Part shown: positions 1 through 5,317 of the stretch, piece after piece
How positions within the stretch are numbered: the first letter of the stretch is position 1
Layout of the letters: each line of letters starts with the position of its first letter
Source: Actinomycetota bacterium
GTDB lineage: Bacteria; Actinomycetota; Actinomycetes; Nanopelagicales; Nanopelagicaceae
NCBI GenBank assembly: GCA_947459935.1
Contig: CANHFN010000065.1
Span: 1-5,317, forward strand
DNA length: 5,317 bases
Reading direction: 5' to 3'
The notes under the pieces: generated by a model
Told to the model about the DNA's origin: nothing
The model's input: only the letters and a program-made list of their open reading frames with translations
Databases searched by the model: none
Translations under genes and position numbers: made by a program

Positions 1-1584
1 ATCGCATCTGCAAAGAAGAGCGCTTTCAGTGAAGTTGGATATCAACGTCTAGTTGCCTTTGCCCAAGACCTTCGTCGCTTGCGTGCTCGTACTGGCGGAC
101 AAATCACTGATTTGATAACAGAAATTGAGAACTACTTAACACTAGAAACAGAAATTACCTTGCGAGAAGGATCTCAAACTGGACGTCGCCACTTAGATCG
201 TTTCTTAGATGAAGCATCTAAGTTTGAGCGCAGTGGTGGATCTGTTTCGGCATTCTTGGATTGGCTAGATATCGCATCCGATGAAGAAGGCGGCCTTAAG
301 GTTGGGGCCCCTGAAGTGCGCACAGATGTGGTCCAAATCCTTACTGTTCACATGGCAAAGGGCGCTGAATGGGATGTGGTTGCTGTGCCTGGCTTATCTG
401 AAGGCACTTTCCCTGGTGTTAATAGAAGCGATCCAGATAACTGGCTAAAGAATGAAAAGCATGTTCCTTTTGCTTTGCGCGGTGATGCACACGAGCTTCC
501 ACGTTTTACTCTAGAAGGAATCACAAAAAACAGCGAAGCTGGTAAAGCAATTAAAGAGTTTGCTCGACAATGTGTTGATCAGATAAAAATGCGCGAAGAA
601 ATGCGTCTGGCATATGTTGCGGTAACGCGCGCCCGCACGCATTTGATCTGCACGACTGCACGTTGGCGAGATGGTGCAAATCCAGTACCTCCTTCAAGAA
701 TATTTGATTTAATCGCAGCAGCAGCAAGTTTGCATGGCGGCCGATTGATATCTCATGTTGAACCTCCTGAAGCTGATGCAGAAAACCCAACGCTAGAAAA
801 TCCTGTCACAGCCATCTGGCCACGAGATTATTTAGGGGAGAAGCGTCAACAGTTTGATGCTGCTATGGAACTAGTAAAGCAGTCAGCAGAGCATCCACTC
901 TTGAATTCAACGGATAGTGAAGTTAATTCTTGGATCATGGATGCTCATAGTTTGATTACTGAACAACGCAATCGTGCCTCAGATGTTGTTGAAGTTGCCT
1001 TACCTACCCGACTTTCCACATCGACTTTGGTTGCTCTGCACGAAAACCCACAAGAGCTTGCACTTAACATTCGCCGTCCTATGCCGCGAGGACAAGATCA
1101 GTATTCCCGTCGTGGCACCGCCTTCCACCTTTGGGTTGAACGTCAATTCACAGATGCTGCAACATTATTTGGTGATGAGTATTTGGATTATCTAGATCCA
1201 CTAGAAGATGATTCAAACCTAGAGGATCTAAAGGCTGCATGGTTAAAAAGCAGTTTTGCTGATCGCACCCCAGCCCGGGTTGAGGTCCCCTTTGAAACAA
1301 CTATTGCTGGTGTGCTCATAAGGGGCCGAATTGATGCGATTTATCGTGACGGAGATGGTTTCCAGGTAGTGGATTGGAAGACTGGTTCTAAGCAATTAGG
1401 GAAATCTGCCCAAGTTCAGCTTGCGATGTATCGCCTTGCGTGGGCCAAGTTATCAGGATGTGACATTTCAAAGATCTCTGCGGCATTCCATTACGTGCCA
1501 ACGGGAGTTACTGATCAGCCAGCAGATTTGTTGGATGAGGCTGCTTTGATTGCCTTGATAACTTCTGTTGATTTACAGCAGTAG
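1..1584 (+). CDS. adnB: AdnB-type ATP-dependent DNA helicase/nuclease, 3' part (5' end outside window)
   Basis: The frame is open from base 1 and gives 527 residues, the C-terminal half of a UvrD-family helicase fused to a RecB-type nuclease. Numbering from the window edge, motor motif V (TVHMAKG) is at 115-121 and motif VI (LAYVAVTRAR) at 203-212, with the arginine finger in the latter. The nuclease follows: GTAFHLWVE near 372-380, then Asp445 in GRID, Asp458 and Lys460 in VDWKTG, and QLAMY at 473-477, which is a complete PD-(D/E)XK set with the QxxxY helix. No four-cysteine iron-sulfur arrangement is visible. AdnB pairs with AdnA to resect double-strand breaks in actinobacteria; adnA is expected just upstream but lies outside the window. 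The segment VPFALRGD between motifs V and VI and the downstream nudC and uvrD2 favour AdnB over AdnA or AddA. Walker A and motifs Ia-IV lie off the edge, so the motor cannot be fully checked. Confidence 0.9.
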   Translation: MASAKKSAFSEVGYQRLVAFAQDLRRLRARTGGQITDLITEIENYLTLETEITLREGSQTGRRHLDRFLDEASKFERSGGSVSAFLDWLDIASDEEGGLKVGAPEVRTDVVQILTVHMAKGAEWDVVAVPGLSEGTFPGVNRSDPDNWLKNEKHVPFALRGDAHELPRFTLEGITKNSEAGKAIKEFARQCVDQIKMREEMRLAYVAVTRARTHLICTTARWRDGANPVPPSRIFDLIAAAASLHGGRLISHVEPPEADAENPTLENPVTAIWPRDYLGEKRQQFDAAMELVKQSAEHPLLNSTDSEVNSWIMDAHSLITEQRNRASDVVEVALPTRLSTSTLVALHENPQELALNIRRPMPRGQDQYSRRGTAFHLWVERQFTDAATLFGDEYLDYLDPLEDDSNLEDLKAAWLKSSFADRTPARVEVPFETTIAGVLIRGRIDAIYRDGDGFQVVDWKTGSKQLGKSAQVQLAMYRLAWAKLSGCDISKISAAFHYVPTGVTDQPADLLDEAALIALITSVDLQQ

Positions 1585-1601
1585 TTCTATTTACTAAACC
1601 C

Positions 1602-1619
1602 TCAACCAGAATGGGTTGA
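1602..1619. terminator. Possible weak bidirectional terminator hairpin
   Basis: TCAACC (1602-1607) and GGTTGA (1614-1619) form a perfect 6-bp inverted repeat around a 6-base loop, 17 bp after the adnB stop codon. The left arm contains the stop codon of the opposing EEP gene. Its position between convergent genes suits a shared terminator. Neither strand has a clear T-run after the stem, so intrinsic termination is uncertain and the symmetry may be chance. Confidence 0.3.
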
Positions 1620-2429
1620 AGAGATTTCTATCTCAAGATCTATTTGCAAAGGCAAATGATCACTCATTCCGGCATGGGTGTAAGAAGATTGAGTGACATC
1701 ACCGGGTTTAAGGGTCTGTGAGAGCATGTAATCAATTTGCACTTTAGGTCCCCAGCTGGGGAATGTCTTTCCAGTAGTGATTACGTTCCAATTTCGTCCC
1801 GCAACAACTTTAGCAAAAGGTATGTTCATATCTCCCATAAGAATTATCTTCTCTTTCGGTACACCAAGTTTTTTTGACCACCGCTTTATTTGCACTAATT
1901 GCCTGTAGTTAAAAAAAGGCACAAAAGATAGATGAGTATTAATGATTAGCCATCCGTTTTCTAAATGTGCAGCAAGTGCGCTTCGTGGATGATCTCGAAC
2001 ATAAAATCGTTTTAGCTTGCCATCGACTGGAAACATCATGAATACACCAATAGGAGCACCCTTGAGATCTAAGCGGTGCCATTCTTTGACTGGTAACTGC
2101 GAAACCATTCCGATTCCATAGCCGGCTTCGCCTTCTTGACTTTTATCTGTCACTATTTTTAAATCAGTAGCTTCAGGTTTACGCCATTTTTCATCAGGAT
2201 TACCAAACAGTGATGGCGCAAAAGCCCAATTGGCAGCCCCCATTACCCTTGCAATATTTCCCACTTGATTGTGATTTCCAGATCGTTCTAGAAAGTAGTC
2301 AACTTCTTGGACGCCGATAACATCGCTTTTTAAATTCAGTATTTCTGCCTCTAAAAGAGCTAAAGCATCAACGGCTGGGTCAGGCGGAATGGCCATTCCG
2401 TGCAGCAAATTCCAGGAGGTTACGCGCAT
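1602..2429 (-). CDS. Endonuclease/exonuclease/phosphatase (EEP) family metal-dependent hydrolase
   Basis: The 275-residue protein is a single, complete EEP (DNase I-like) domain. The family's catalytic signatures appear in order: Trp6-Asn7 in SWNLLHG, Glu42 in GVQEVD (metal ligand), Asn164 and His166 in NTHLS, Asp200 and Asn202 in MGDMN, Asp233 in QIDYML, and Asp257-His258 in SDHLP. Such enzymes cleave phosphodiester or phosphomonoester bonds with Mg2+; substrates range from DNA to inositol phosphates and sphingomyelin, and nothing here fixes which. There is no signal peptide or membrane segment, so it is probably cytoplasmic. The start is well set because the first beta strand (VTSWN) begins two residues after Met1 and the next upstream gene begins 27 bp away. 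No Shine-Dalgarno sequence precedes it; a -10-like TAGCCT six bases upstream suggests a leaderless mRNA. It is convergent with adnB and divergent from nudC, so it is a single-gene unit. Confidence 0.88.
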   Translation of the reverse strand: MRVTSWNLLHGMAIPPDPAVDALALLEAEILNLKSDVIGVQEVDYFLERSGNHNQVGNIARVMGAANWAFAPSLFGNPDEKWRKPEATDLKIVTDKSQEGEAGYGIGMVSQLPVKEWHRLDLKGAPIGVFMMFPVDGKLKRFYVRDHPRSALAAHLENGWLIINTHLSFVPFFNYRQLVQIKRWSKKLGVPKEKIILMGDMNIPFAKVVAGRNWNVITTGKTFPSWGPKVQIDYMLSQTLKPGDVTQSSYTHAGMSDHLPLQIDLEIEISSTHSG

Positions 2430-2441
2430 TGCCCAAGGCTA
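2430..2441 (-). promoter_or_regulatory. Putative leaderless promoter (-10) of the EEP gene
   Basis: On the minus strand TAGCCT (2441 down to 2436) fits the TAnnnT -10 pattern and is followed by six bases and then the ATG at 2429. Transcription would start at or next to the start codon, which agrees with the lack of a ribosome binding site. No convincing -35 is visible. Leaderless genes are common in actinobacteria. Confidence 0.4.
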
Positions 2442-2442
2442 G

Positions 2443-2456
2443 TAGCGTTCACCCCT
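2443..2456 (+). promoter_or_regulatory. Putative leaderless promoter (-10) of nudC
   Basis: TAGCGT (2443-2448) fits the TAnnnT pattern and lies eight bases before the nudC ATG at 2457, placing the transcription start at or just before that codon. The bases between are pyrimidine-rich with no Shine-Dalgarno sequence. The -35 candidate TTACGC (2420-2425, 17-bp spacer) is poor. This -10 lies back to back with the opposite-strand one, one base apart. Confidence 0.42.
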
Positions 2457-3413
2457 ATGAGCGCATTGTCACCAATAAATCGCGAAAGCGAGCTGCGCAG
2501 CGATGCTGCAAAATTGGCTGTGCTCTGGAAGACGGCACAAATCATTCATCTAGTTGATGCTCGTTTGAGCGCGGGAGATGATTCACTGACTTTTATCGAT
2601 GCTGCGGCTGTGGTTGCGGCTCAGGAAGTGTTTGAAGAAGGTGATCGCTTTTTCTTAGGTGTGGGTCGAGATGACAATCAGGCTTACTTTGCCTGGCGCA
2701 CAACCTGGATCAATCCTCCCGAAGATGACGGAACCGAAGAGTTTGAAAAGCGAAAGTATGAAGGTTTCAAAACTTTGCGTGAAGTTGGTGGCAATTTAGA
2801 TGCCGAGGAGTTAGCACTTGCAATGCATGCAGTTGGTTTAGCTAACTGGCATTGGACCCACACACATTGCGCCAGATGTGGGGCAAAGACAATTAGTGAT
2901 CTAGGTGGAAGTGTTCGCATTTGCCCTGAAGATTCGACACAACATCATCCACGTACCGACCCTGCAGTTATTGTGTTGGTAAAAGATAAAGATGATCGCA
3001 TTCTTTTAGGTCATCAACCAATCTGGCCAGACAAGCGTTTTTCAACCTTTGCAGGATTTGTTGAAACTGGTGAATCTTTTGAAGAGTGCGTTTCACGAGA
3101 AGTATTTGAAGAAGCTGGTGTGTATGCCTCAGAGATCAAATACTTAACTTCACAACCGTGGCCATTTCCTGCCTCGATCATGATTGCATTTGAAGCGATT
3201 ACCCATCGCCCAGAAGAGGCTCGACCTGATGGCACAGAGATAACTGAAGTACGCTGGTTTTCACGCGATGAAATGAAAGCAGCAGTAGATGCTCAAGATA
3301 TTTTGTTGCCTCCAAAAATATCTGTTGCTCGTCGCATGATCGAAGCTTGGTATACACGTGTTGATGGATATACACGAGATCAGTTGCGCGGTGGTGAATC
3401 GTGGAGACCGTAG
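2457..3413 (+). CDS. nudC: NudC: NAD+ diphosphatase / NAD-capped RNA hydrolase (Nudix)
   Basis: This 318-residue Nudix hydrolase has the three marks of the NudC subfamily. A zinc-ribbon region holds Cys138 and Cys141 (CARCG) and Cys156 (RICPED), followed by HHPRTDPAVIV. A perfect Nudix box runs from Gly200 to Val222, with Glu206 and the metal-binding REVFEE at 214-219. The NAD-specific SQPWPFPAS motif is at 232-240. The enzyme splits NAD(H) into NMN(H) and AMP and removes NAD caps from RNA 5' ends in the cytoplasm. The fourth zinc cysteine is missing: Asp/Glu/Ser follow Cys156. As I recall, this also occurs in other actinobacterial NudC proteins. ATG 2457 is chosen because an in-frame GTG at 2400 would run 30 bp into the EEP gene and add 19 residues with no family resemblance. 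The gene overlaps uvrD2 by 13 bp, so the two are probably cotranscribed. Confidence 0.93.
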   Translation: MSALSPINRESELRSDAAKLAVLWKTAQIIHLVDARLSAGDDSLTFIDAAAVVAAQEVFEEGDRFFLGVGRDDNQAYFAWRTTWINPPEDDGTEEFEKRKYEGFKTLREVGGNLDAEELALAMHAVGLANWHWTHTHCARCGAKTISDLGGSVRICPEDSTQHHPRTDPAVIVLVKDKDDRILLGHQPIWPDKRFSTFAGFVETGESFEECVSREVFEEAGVYASEIKYLTSQPWPFPASIMIAFEAITHRPEEARPDGTEITEVRWFSRDEMKAAVDAQDILLPPKISVARRMIEAWYTRVDGYTRDQLRGGESWRP

Positions 3414-5080
3414 GAAACCTACGAGCAGAAGAGATTCTGGAAGCTCTAGATAACGAACAACGCGCAGTTGCACTTGCAACACGGGGTCCTGTGTGCGTCA
3501 TCGCAGGGGCCGGAACAGGAAAAACTCGCGCTATTACTCACCGTATCGCATATGCCGCAGCAATTGGCACCATGGATCCTCACAAAGTTTTGGCACTTAC
3601 CTTTACGGCGCGTGCTGCAGGTGAAATGCGCACACGATTGCGCTCACTCGGTGTTCCATCCGTTGCTGCCCGCACAATTCACGCGGCCGCTTTGAAGCAG
3701 CTCACTTTCTTTTGGCCTCAGGTTTTTGGAGGTCGCACCCCGGATTTGCTCACAACGAAGAGTGGATTTCTGACTGAAGCGATCAAACGCGCTCAATTAC
3801 AAGGCGAACTATCTATAACCTCACGAGATTTACTGCGAGATATCGCAACAGAGATTGAATGGGCAAAGGTTTCGCAAATTGCACCCTCAGATTACTTGAG
3901 CGAATCTCTCAAGCGCACGGTAAAACCACGCATTAATCCTGAGCAACTAGCAAAGGTTTATACGGCTTATGAAAGCGTTAAGCACCAAGAAAGAGCCATC
4001 GATTTCGAAGATGTTTTGTTGCTGACAACTGCAATGATTGAAGAAGAGCGTGAAGTGCGTGAGCTCGTGCAGGATCAATACAGATTCTTTACAGTCGATG
4101 AATATCAGGATATTTCACCGCTTCAGCAGCGTTTAATTAATGCCTGGCTTGGCTCACGTCAGGAACTATGTGTTGTGGGAGATCCGGCACAAACTATTTA
4201 TTCATTTGCTGGCGCTACTCCAGTGTTCCTGAATTCATTTACCCAACGCTTTCCAGAAGCTGAAGTCGTGCGCCTTACCACCGGATATCGCTCAACCCCG
4301 GAAATCATCTTTACTGCAAATAGTATTTTGCGAAAAGGTGCCATGGGTAATGAGTTAGTTGCAATTAATGATCATGGCAGCAAACCAACTATTACGGCAT
4401 ATATCGATGAGTCTGCAGAGATAGCTGGAATAGTTCGTGACATTACCCAATTAATCTCAGAAGGAACGCCCGCACAAGAGATTGCGGTTCTGGCACGTAC
4501 TAACAGTCAATTACATGGTTTAGAAAAAGCGATGAACTCTGCGAATTTGCCATACCAAGTTCGAAATACAGAACGTTTCTTTGAACGTAAAGAGGTTCGT
4601 GATTTCTTAAAGCAGGTTCGCACAGCTTCTGTGATTCCAACTGAAGGAGTAGTTTGGTTAGATGAACTTCGGACTTTGGCTCAACCATTTTTAACTGGGG
4701 GAGCGATCGATGGAATTGCCGCTCTTCTTCATCTGGCGCGTGAACTGGATAGTGACTCTGGATTTACACCAAAGAATCTGCGCGCATACCTACGTGAAGT
4801 TGAAGATCGAGTTCAGCAAAACAATCCGCCAACAATGCCTGTAACAACCCTTGCGACTTTGCACGCGGCAAAGGGCCTTGAGTGGGAGCGCGTTTTCTTA
4901 ATCGGTGTTAGCGATGGAATTTTGCCCCTGGAAAACAACAGCACCACGGGTGATCAAGCATCTATTGATGAAGAACGTCGCTTGTTCTATGTTGGAATTA
5001 CACGTGCTAAATCAGATCTACGTCTGAGCTATAGAGGTAAAGCATCACGATTCTTGGCCGAGGTAGGCCTGACTAACTAG
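3401..5080 (+). CDS. uvrD2: UvrD2-type ATP-dependent DNA helicase, short form without C-terminal modules
   Basis: This is a complete superfamily 1A (UvrD/Rep) 3'-5' helicase motor of 559 residues. Motifs in order: Q motif LDNEQR (16-21), Walker A AGAGTGKT (35-42), Ia LTFTARAAGEMR (66-77), TIHAAA (92-97), Walker B DEYQD (233-237), III GDPAQTIYSFAG (260-271), IV GYRST (295-299), V TLHAAKGLEW (486-495), and VI FYVGITRAK (529-537) with Arg535. The opening (RGPVCVIAGAGTGKTR), HAAALKQLTFFW and EIEWAK match mycobacterial UvrD2. That protein is about 700 residues and continues into a four-cysteine module and an HRDC domain; this one stops at SRFLAEVGLTN directly after the motor, with no trace of either downstream. 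GTG 3401 is the start because an in-frame TGA lies at 3395-3397 and no other usual start precedes the Q motif. Only a weak GGTGG precedes it, and the 13-bp overlap suggests translational coupling to nudC. Confidence 0.92.
   Translation: METVGNLRAEEILEALDNEQRAVALATRGPVCVIAGAGTGKTRAITHRIAYAAAIGTMDPHKVLALTFTARAAGEMRTRLRSLGVPSVAARTIHAAALKQLTFFWPQVFGGRTPDLLTTKSGFLTEAIKRAQLQGELSITSRDLLRDIATEIEWAKVSQIAPSDYLSESLKRTVKPRINPEQLAKVYTAYESVKHQERAIDFEDVLLLTTAMIEEEREVRELVQDQYRFFTVDEYQDISPLQQRLINAWLGSRQELCVVGDPAQTIYSFAGATPVFLNSFTQRFPEAEVVRLTTGYRSTPEIIFTANSILRKGAMGNELVAINDHGSKPTITAYIDESAEIAGIVRDITQLISEGTPAQEIAVLARTNSQLHGLEKAMNSANLPYQVRNTERFFERKEVRDFLKQVRTASVIPTEGVVWLDELRTLAQPFLTGGAIDGIAALLHLARELDSDSGFTPKNLRAYLREVEDRVQQNNPPTMPVTTLATLHAAKGLEWERVFLIGVSDGILPLENNSTTGDQASIDEERRLFYVGITRAKSDLRLSYRGKASRFLAEVGLTN
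3409..3423 (+). repeat. Perfect inverted repeat spanning the nudC stop codon
   Basis: CGTAGG (3409-3414) and CCTACG (3418-3423) are perfect complements around AAA. In mRNA this is a compact 6-bp hairpin holding the nudC stop (TAG, 3411-3413) in its left arm, starting six bases after the uvrD2 GTG codon. It could affect ribosome hand-over between the overlapping genes. With no T-run and lying inside coding sequence, it is not a terminator; chance is possible. Confidence 0.45.
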
Positions 5081-5116
5081 CCGATTCACGCTCATTTATG
5101 CGGGGAATTAATTACC

Positions 5117-5146
5117 TTGCCAGTACCTCAACCCATGGTTTATCCT
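5117..5146 (+). promoter_or_regulatory. Putative sigma-70-type promoter for the last gene
   Basis: TTGCCA (5117-5122) resembles a -35 box and TATCCT (5141-5146) fits the -10 TAnnnT pattern, with an 18-bp spacer. An AT-rich stretch (AATTAATTA, near 5106-5114) lies just upstream. The predicted start is near 5152-5154, about 42 bases before the ATG at 5196 and right at the foot of a hairpin. The rest of the 5081-5195 spacer shows no other clear element and no recognisable uvrD2 terminator. Confidence 0.45.
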
Positions 5147-5152
5147 TAGGGC

Positions 5153-5175
5153 TTCAACTTCATGGCGGAGTTGAA
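5153..5175 (+). promoter_or_regulatory. Hairpin in the 5' leader of the last gene
   Basis: TTCAACTTC (5153-5161) pairs with GGAGTTGAA (5167-5175): a 9-bp stem with one G-U pair and the loop ATGGC. The outer seven base pairs are perfect. The stem begins at the predicted transcription start and ends 20 bases before the downstream ATG. It places an AUG in the loop and hides a GGAG (5167-5170) in its right arm. It may stabilise the mRNA 5' end, act as an operator, or control translation. It lacks a T-run, so it is a poor candidate for a uvrD2 terminator. Confidence 0.45.
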
Positions 5176-5203
5176 AATGAATGGAAGGAACGAATATGTC
5201 TAA
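5162..5203 (+). CDS. Possible 13-residue leader peptide (uORF)
   Basis: ATG 5162 opens a short frame reading MAELKMNGRNEYV that ends at TAA 5201-5203. It overlaps the first eight bases of the downstream gene in another frame. If transcription starts near 5153, this is the first AUG of the mRNA, and it sits in the hairpin loop. There is no Shine-Dalgarno sequence before it. The overlap would allow termination-reinitiation coupling. Such a short frame can easily arise by chance, so this is a candidate only. Confidence 0.22.
   Translation: MAELKMNGRNEYV
5184..5190 (+). promoter_or_regulatory. Ribosome binding site that decides the start of the last gene
   Basis: GAAGGAA (5184-5190) is a purine-rich Shine-Dalgarno-like run five bases before ATG 5196. 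It favours 5196 over an in-frame ATG at 5181, which lies inside this run's neighbourhood and has only a GGAG ten bases upstream, buried in the hairpin. It is the best ribosome binding site in the window. Confidence 0.6.
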
Positions 5204-5317
5204 CGCATCATTCGTATCAGCAAACGCATTGCGTTCTGCTGTGATTCCTTCTGCTCATACAACCAATAAGCCTTCTACTTGGCATGCTACGAAGCCAGCG
5301 TTTTACGCAGCTTTTTA
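5196..5317 (+). CDS. Unrecognised protein, 5' end only (cut by the window edge)
   Basis: Forty codons are visible, followed by TA, so the next residue is Tyr or a stop. The N-terminus is rich in Ser, Ala and Thr with few charged residues. It has no cysteine, no clear signal peptide and no transmembrane segment. A Trp-rich patch, STWHATKPAFYAAF, closes the visible part. I do not recognise the family. In mycobacteria the gene after uvrD2 is whiB7, whose N-terminal region has a comparable W-x-A-x-x-P-A spacing (WFADTPA against WHATKPA here). However, the first WhiB cysteine has no counterpart, so that assignment is not made. The strong ribosome binding site, own promoter candidate and open frame after an in-frame TGA at 5178-5180 support a real gene. 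An alternative start at ATG 5181 would add five residues. Confidence 0.6.
   Translation, partial: MSNASFVSANALRSAVIPSAHTTNKPSTWHATKPAFYAAF

Noticed and set aside
714..725. A short GCA repeat
   Set aside because: It simply encodes alanines in adnB and is too short to be a meaningful tandem repeat.
79..1584. Taking TTG at 79 as the start of the first gene
   Set aside because: The frame is open to base 1, and the residues before 79 continue the helicase domain. The gene clearly starts outside the window.
1621..1634. A second small inverted repeat, GAGAT and ATCTC
   Set aside because: A five-base stem inside the EEP gene with no T-run is expected by chance.
2414..2420. A perfect Shine-Dalgarno-like AGGAGGT on the plus strand
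   Set aside because: No in-frame nudC start lies at a proper distance; the only start nearby (TTG 2429) opens a frame of about 40 codons with no recognisable content. It is the complement of the Thr-Ser-Trp codons of the EEP gene.
2400..2456. A 19-residue upstream extension of nudC from GTG 2400
   Set aside because: It would overlap the EEP coding region, shows no NudC-like sequence, and ATG 2457 has a fitting leaderless -10 box.
551..4688. Antisense and alternate-frame open stretches of 60-100 codons inside adnB, nudC and uvrD2
   Set aside because: All lie within strongly supported genes, have no recognisable motifs, and their composition is that of reverse-read coding sequence.
5135..5149. 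A four-codon frame (MVYP) near the promoter
   Set aside because: It lies over the predicted -10 box and so would not be in the transcript.
5098..5244. A 48-codon plus-strand frame from ATG 5098
   Set aside because: It has no ribosome binding site, starts before the predicted promoter, and overlaps the better-supported gene at 5196.

Overview
The window looks like chromosomal DNA of a low-GC actinobacterium, roughly mid-40s % GC by eye. The gene order adnB – nudC – uvrD2 is an actinobacterial arrangement known from mycobacteria. The protein sequences also look actinobacterial, while the base composition and short spacers resemble streamlined freshwater actinobacteria such as the acI/Nanopelagicales group. 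That lineage placement is inference; the phylum is well supported.

Layout: bases 1-1584 (+) are the 3' part of an adnB-type helicase-nuclease gene, covering the end of the motor and the complete C-terminal PD-(D/E)XK nuclease. A 17-bp gap separates it from a convergent gene (1602-2429, -) for an endonuclease/exonuclease/phosphatase (EEP) metallo-hydrolase. That gene is divergent from nudC (2457-3413, +), an NAD(H)/NAD-capped RNA pyrophosphatase. The two start codons are only 27 bp apart and both genes look leaderless. nudC overlaps uvrD2 (3401-5080, +) by 13 bp; uvrD2 encodes a superfamily 1 helicase that stops straight after the motor. A 115-bp spacer (5081-5195) carries a plausible promoter, a hairpin and a possible 13-codon leader ORF. 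It is followed by the first 40 codons of an unrecognised gene (5196 to the window end).

The clear theme is DNA end processing and repair (AdnB, UvrD2) plus nucleotide or RNA-cap turnover (NudC), with an EEP hydrolase of unknown substrate. Compared with the mycobacterial locus as I recall it, the potassium-channel gene between adnB and nudC and the mycoredoxin gene between nudC and uvrD2 are absent, and the EEP gene sits in the former gap. The last gene occupies the place where mycobacteria have whiB7. No tRNA, rRNA, CRISPR array, insertion sequence or prophage feature was seen. I see no clearly novel system; the most interesting points are the short UvrD2, the leader of the last gene and the compact divergent promoter.
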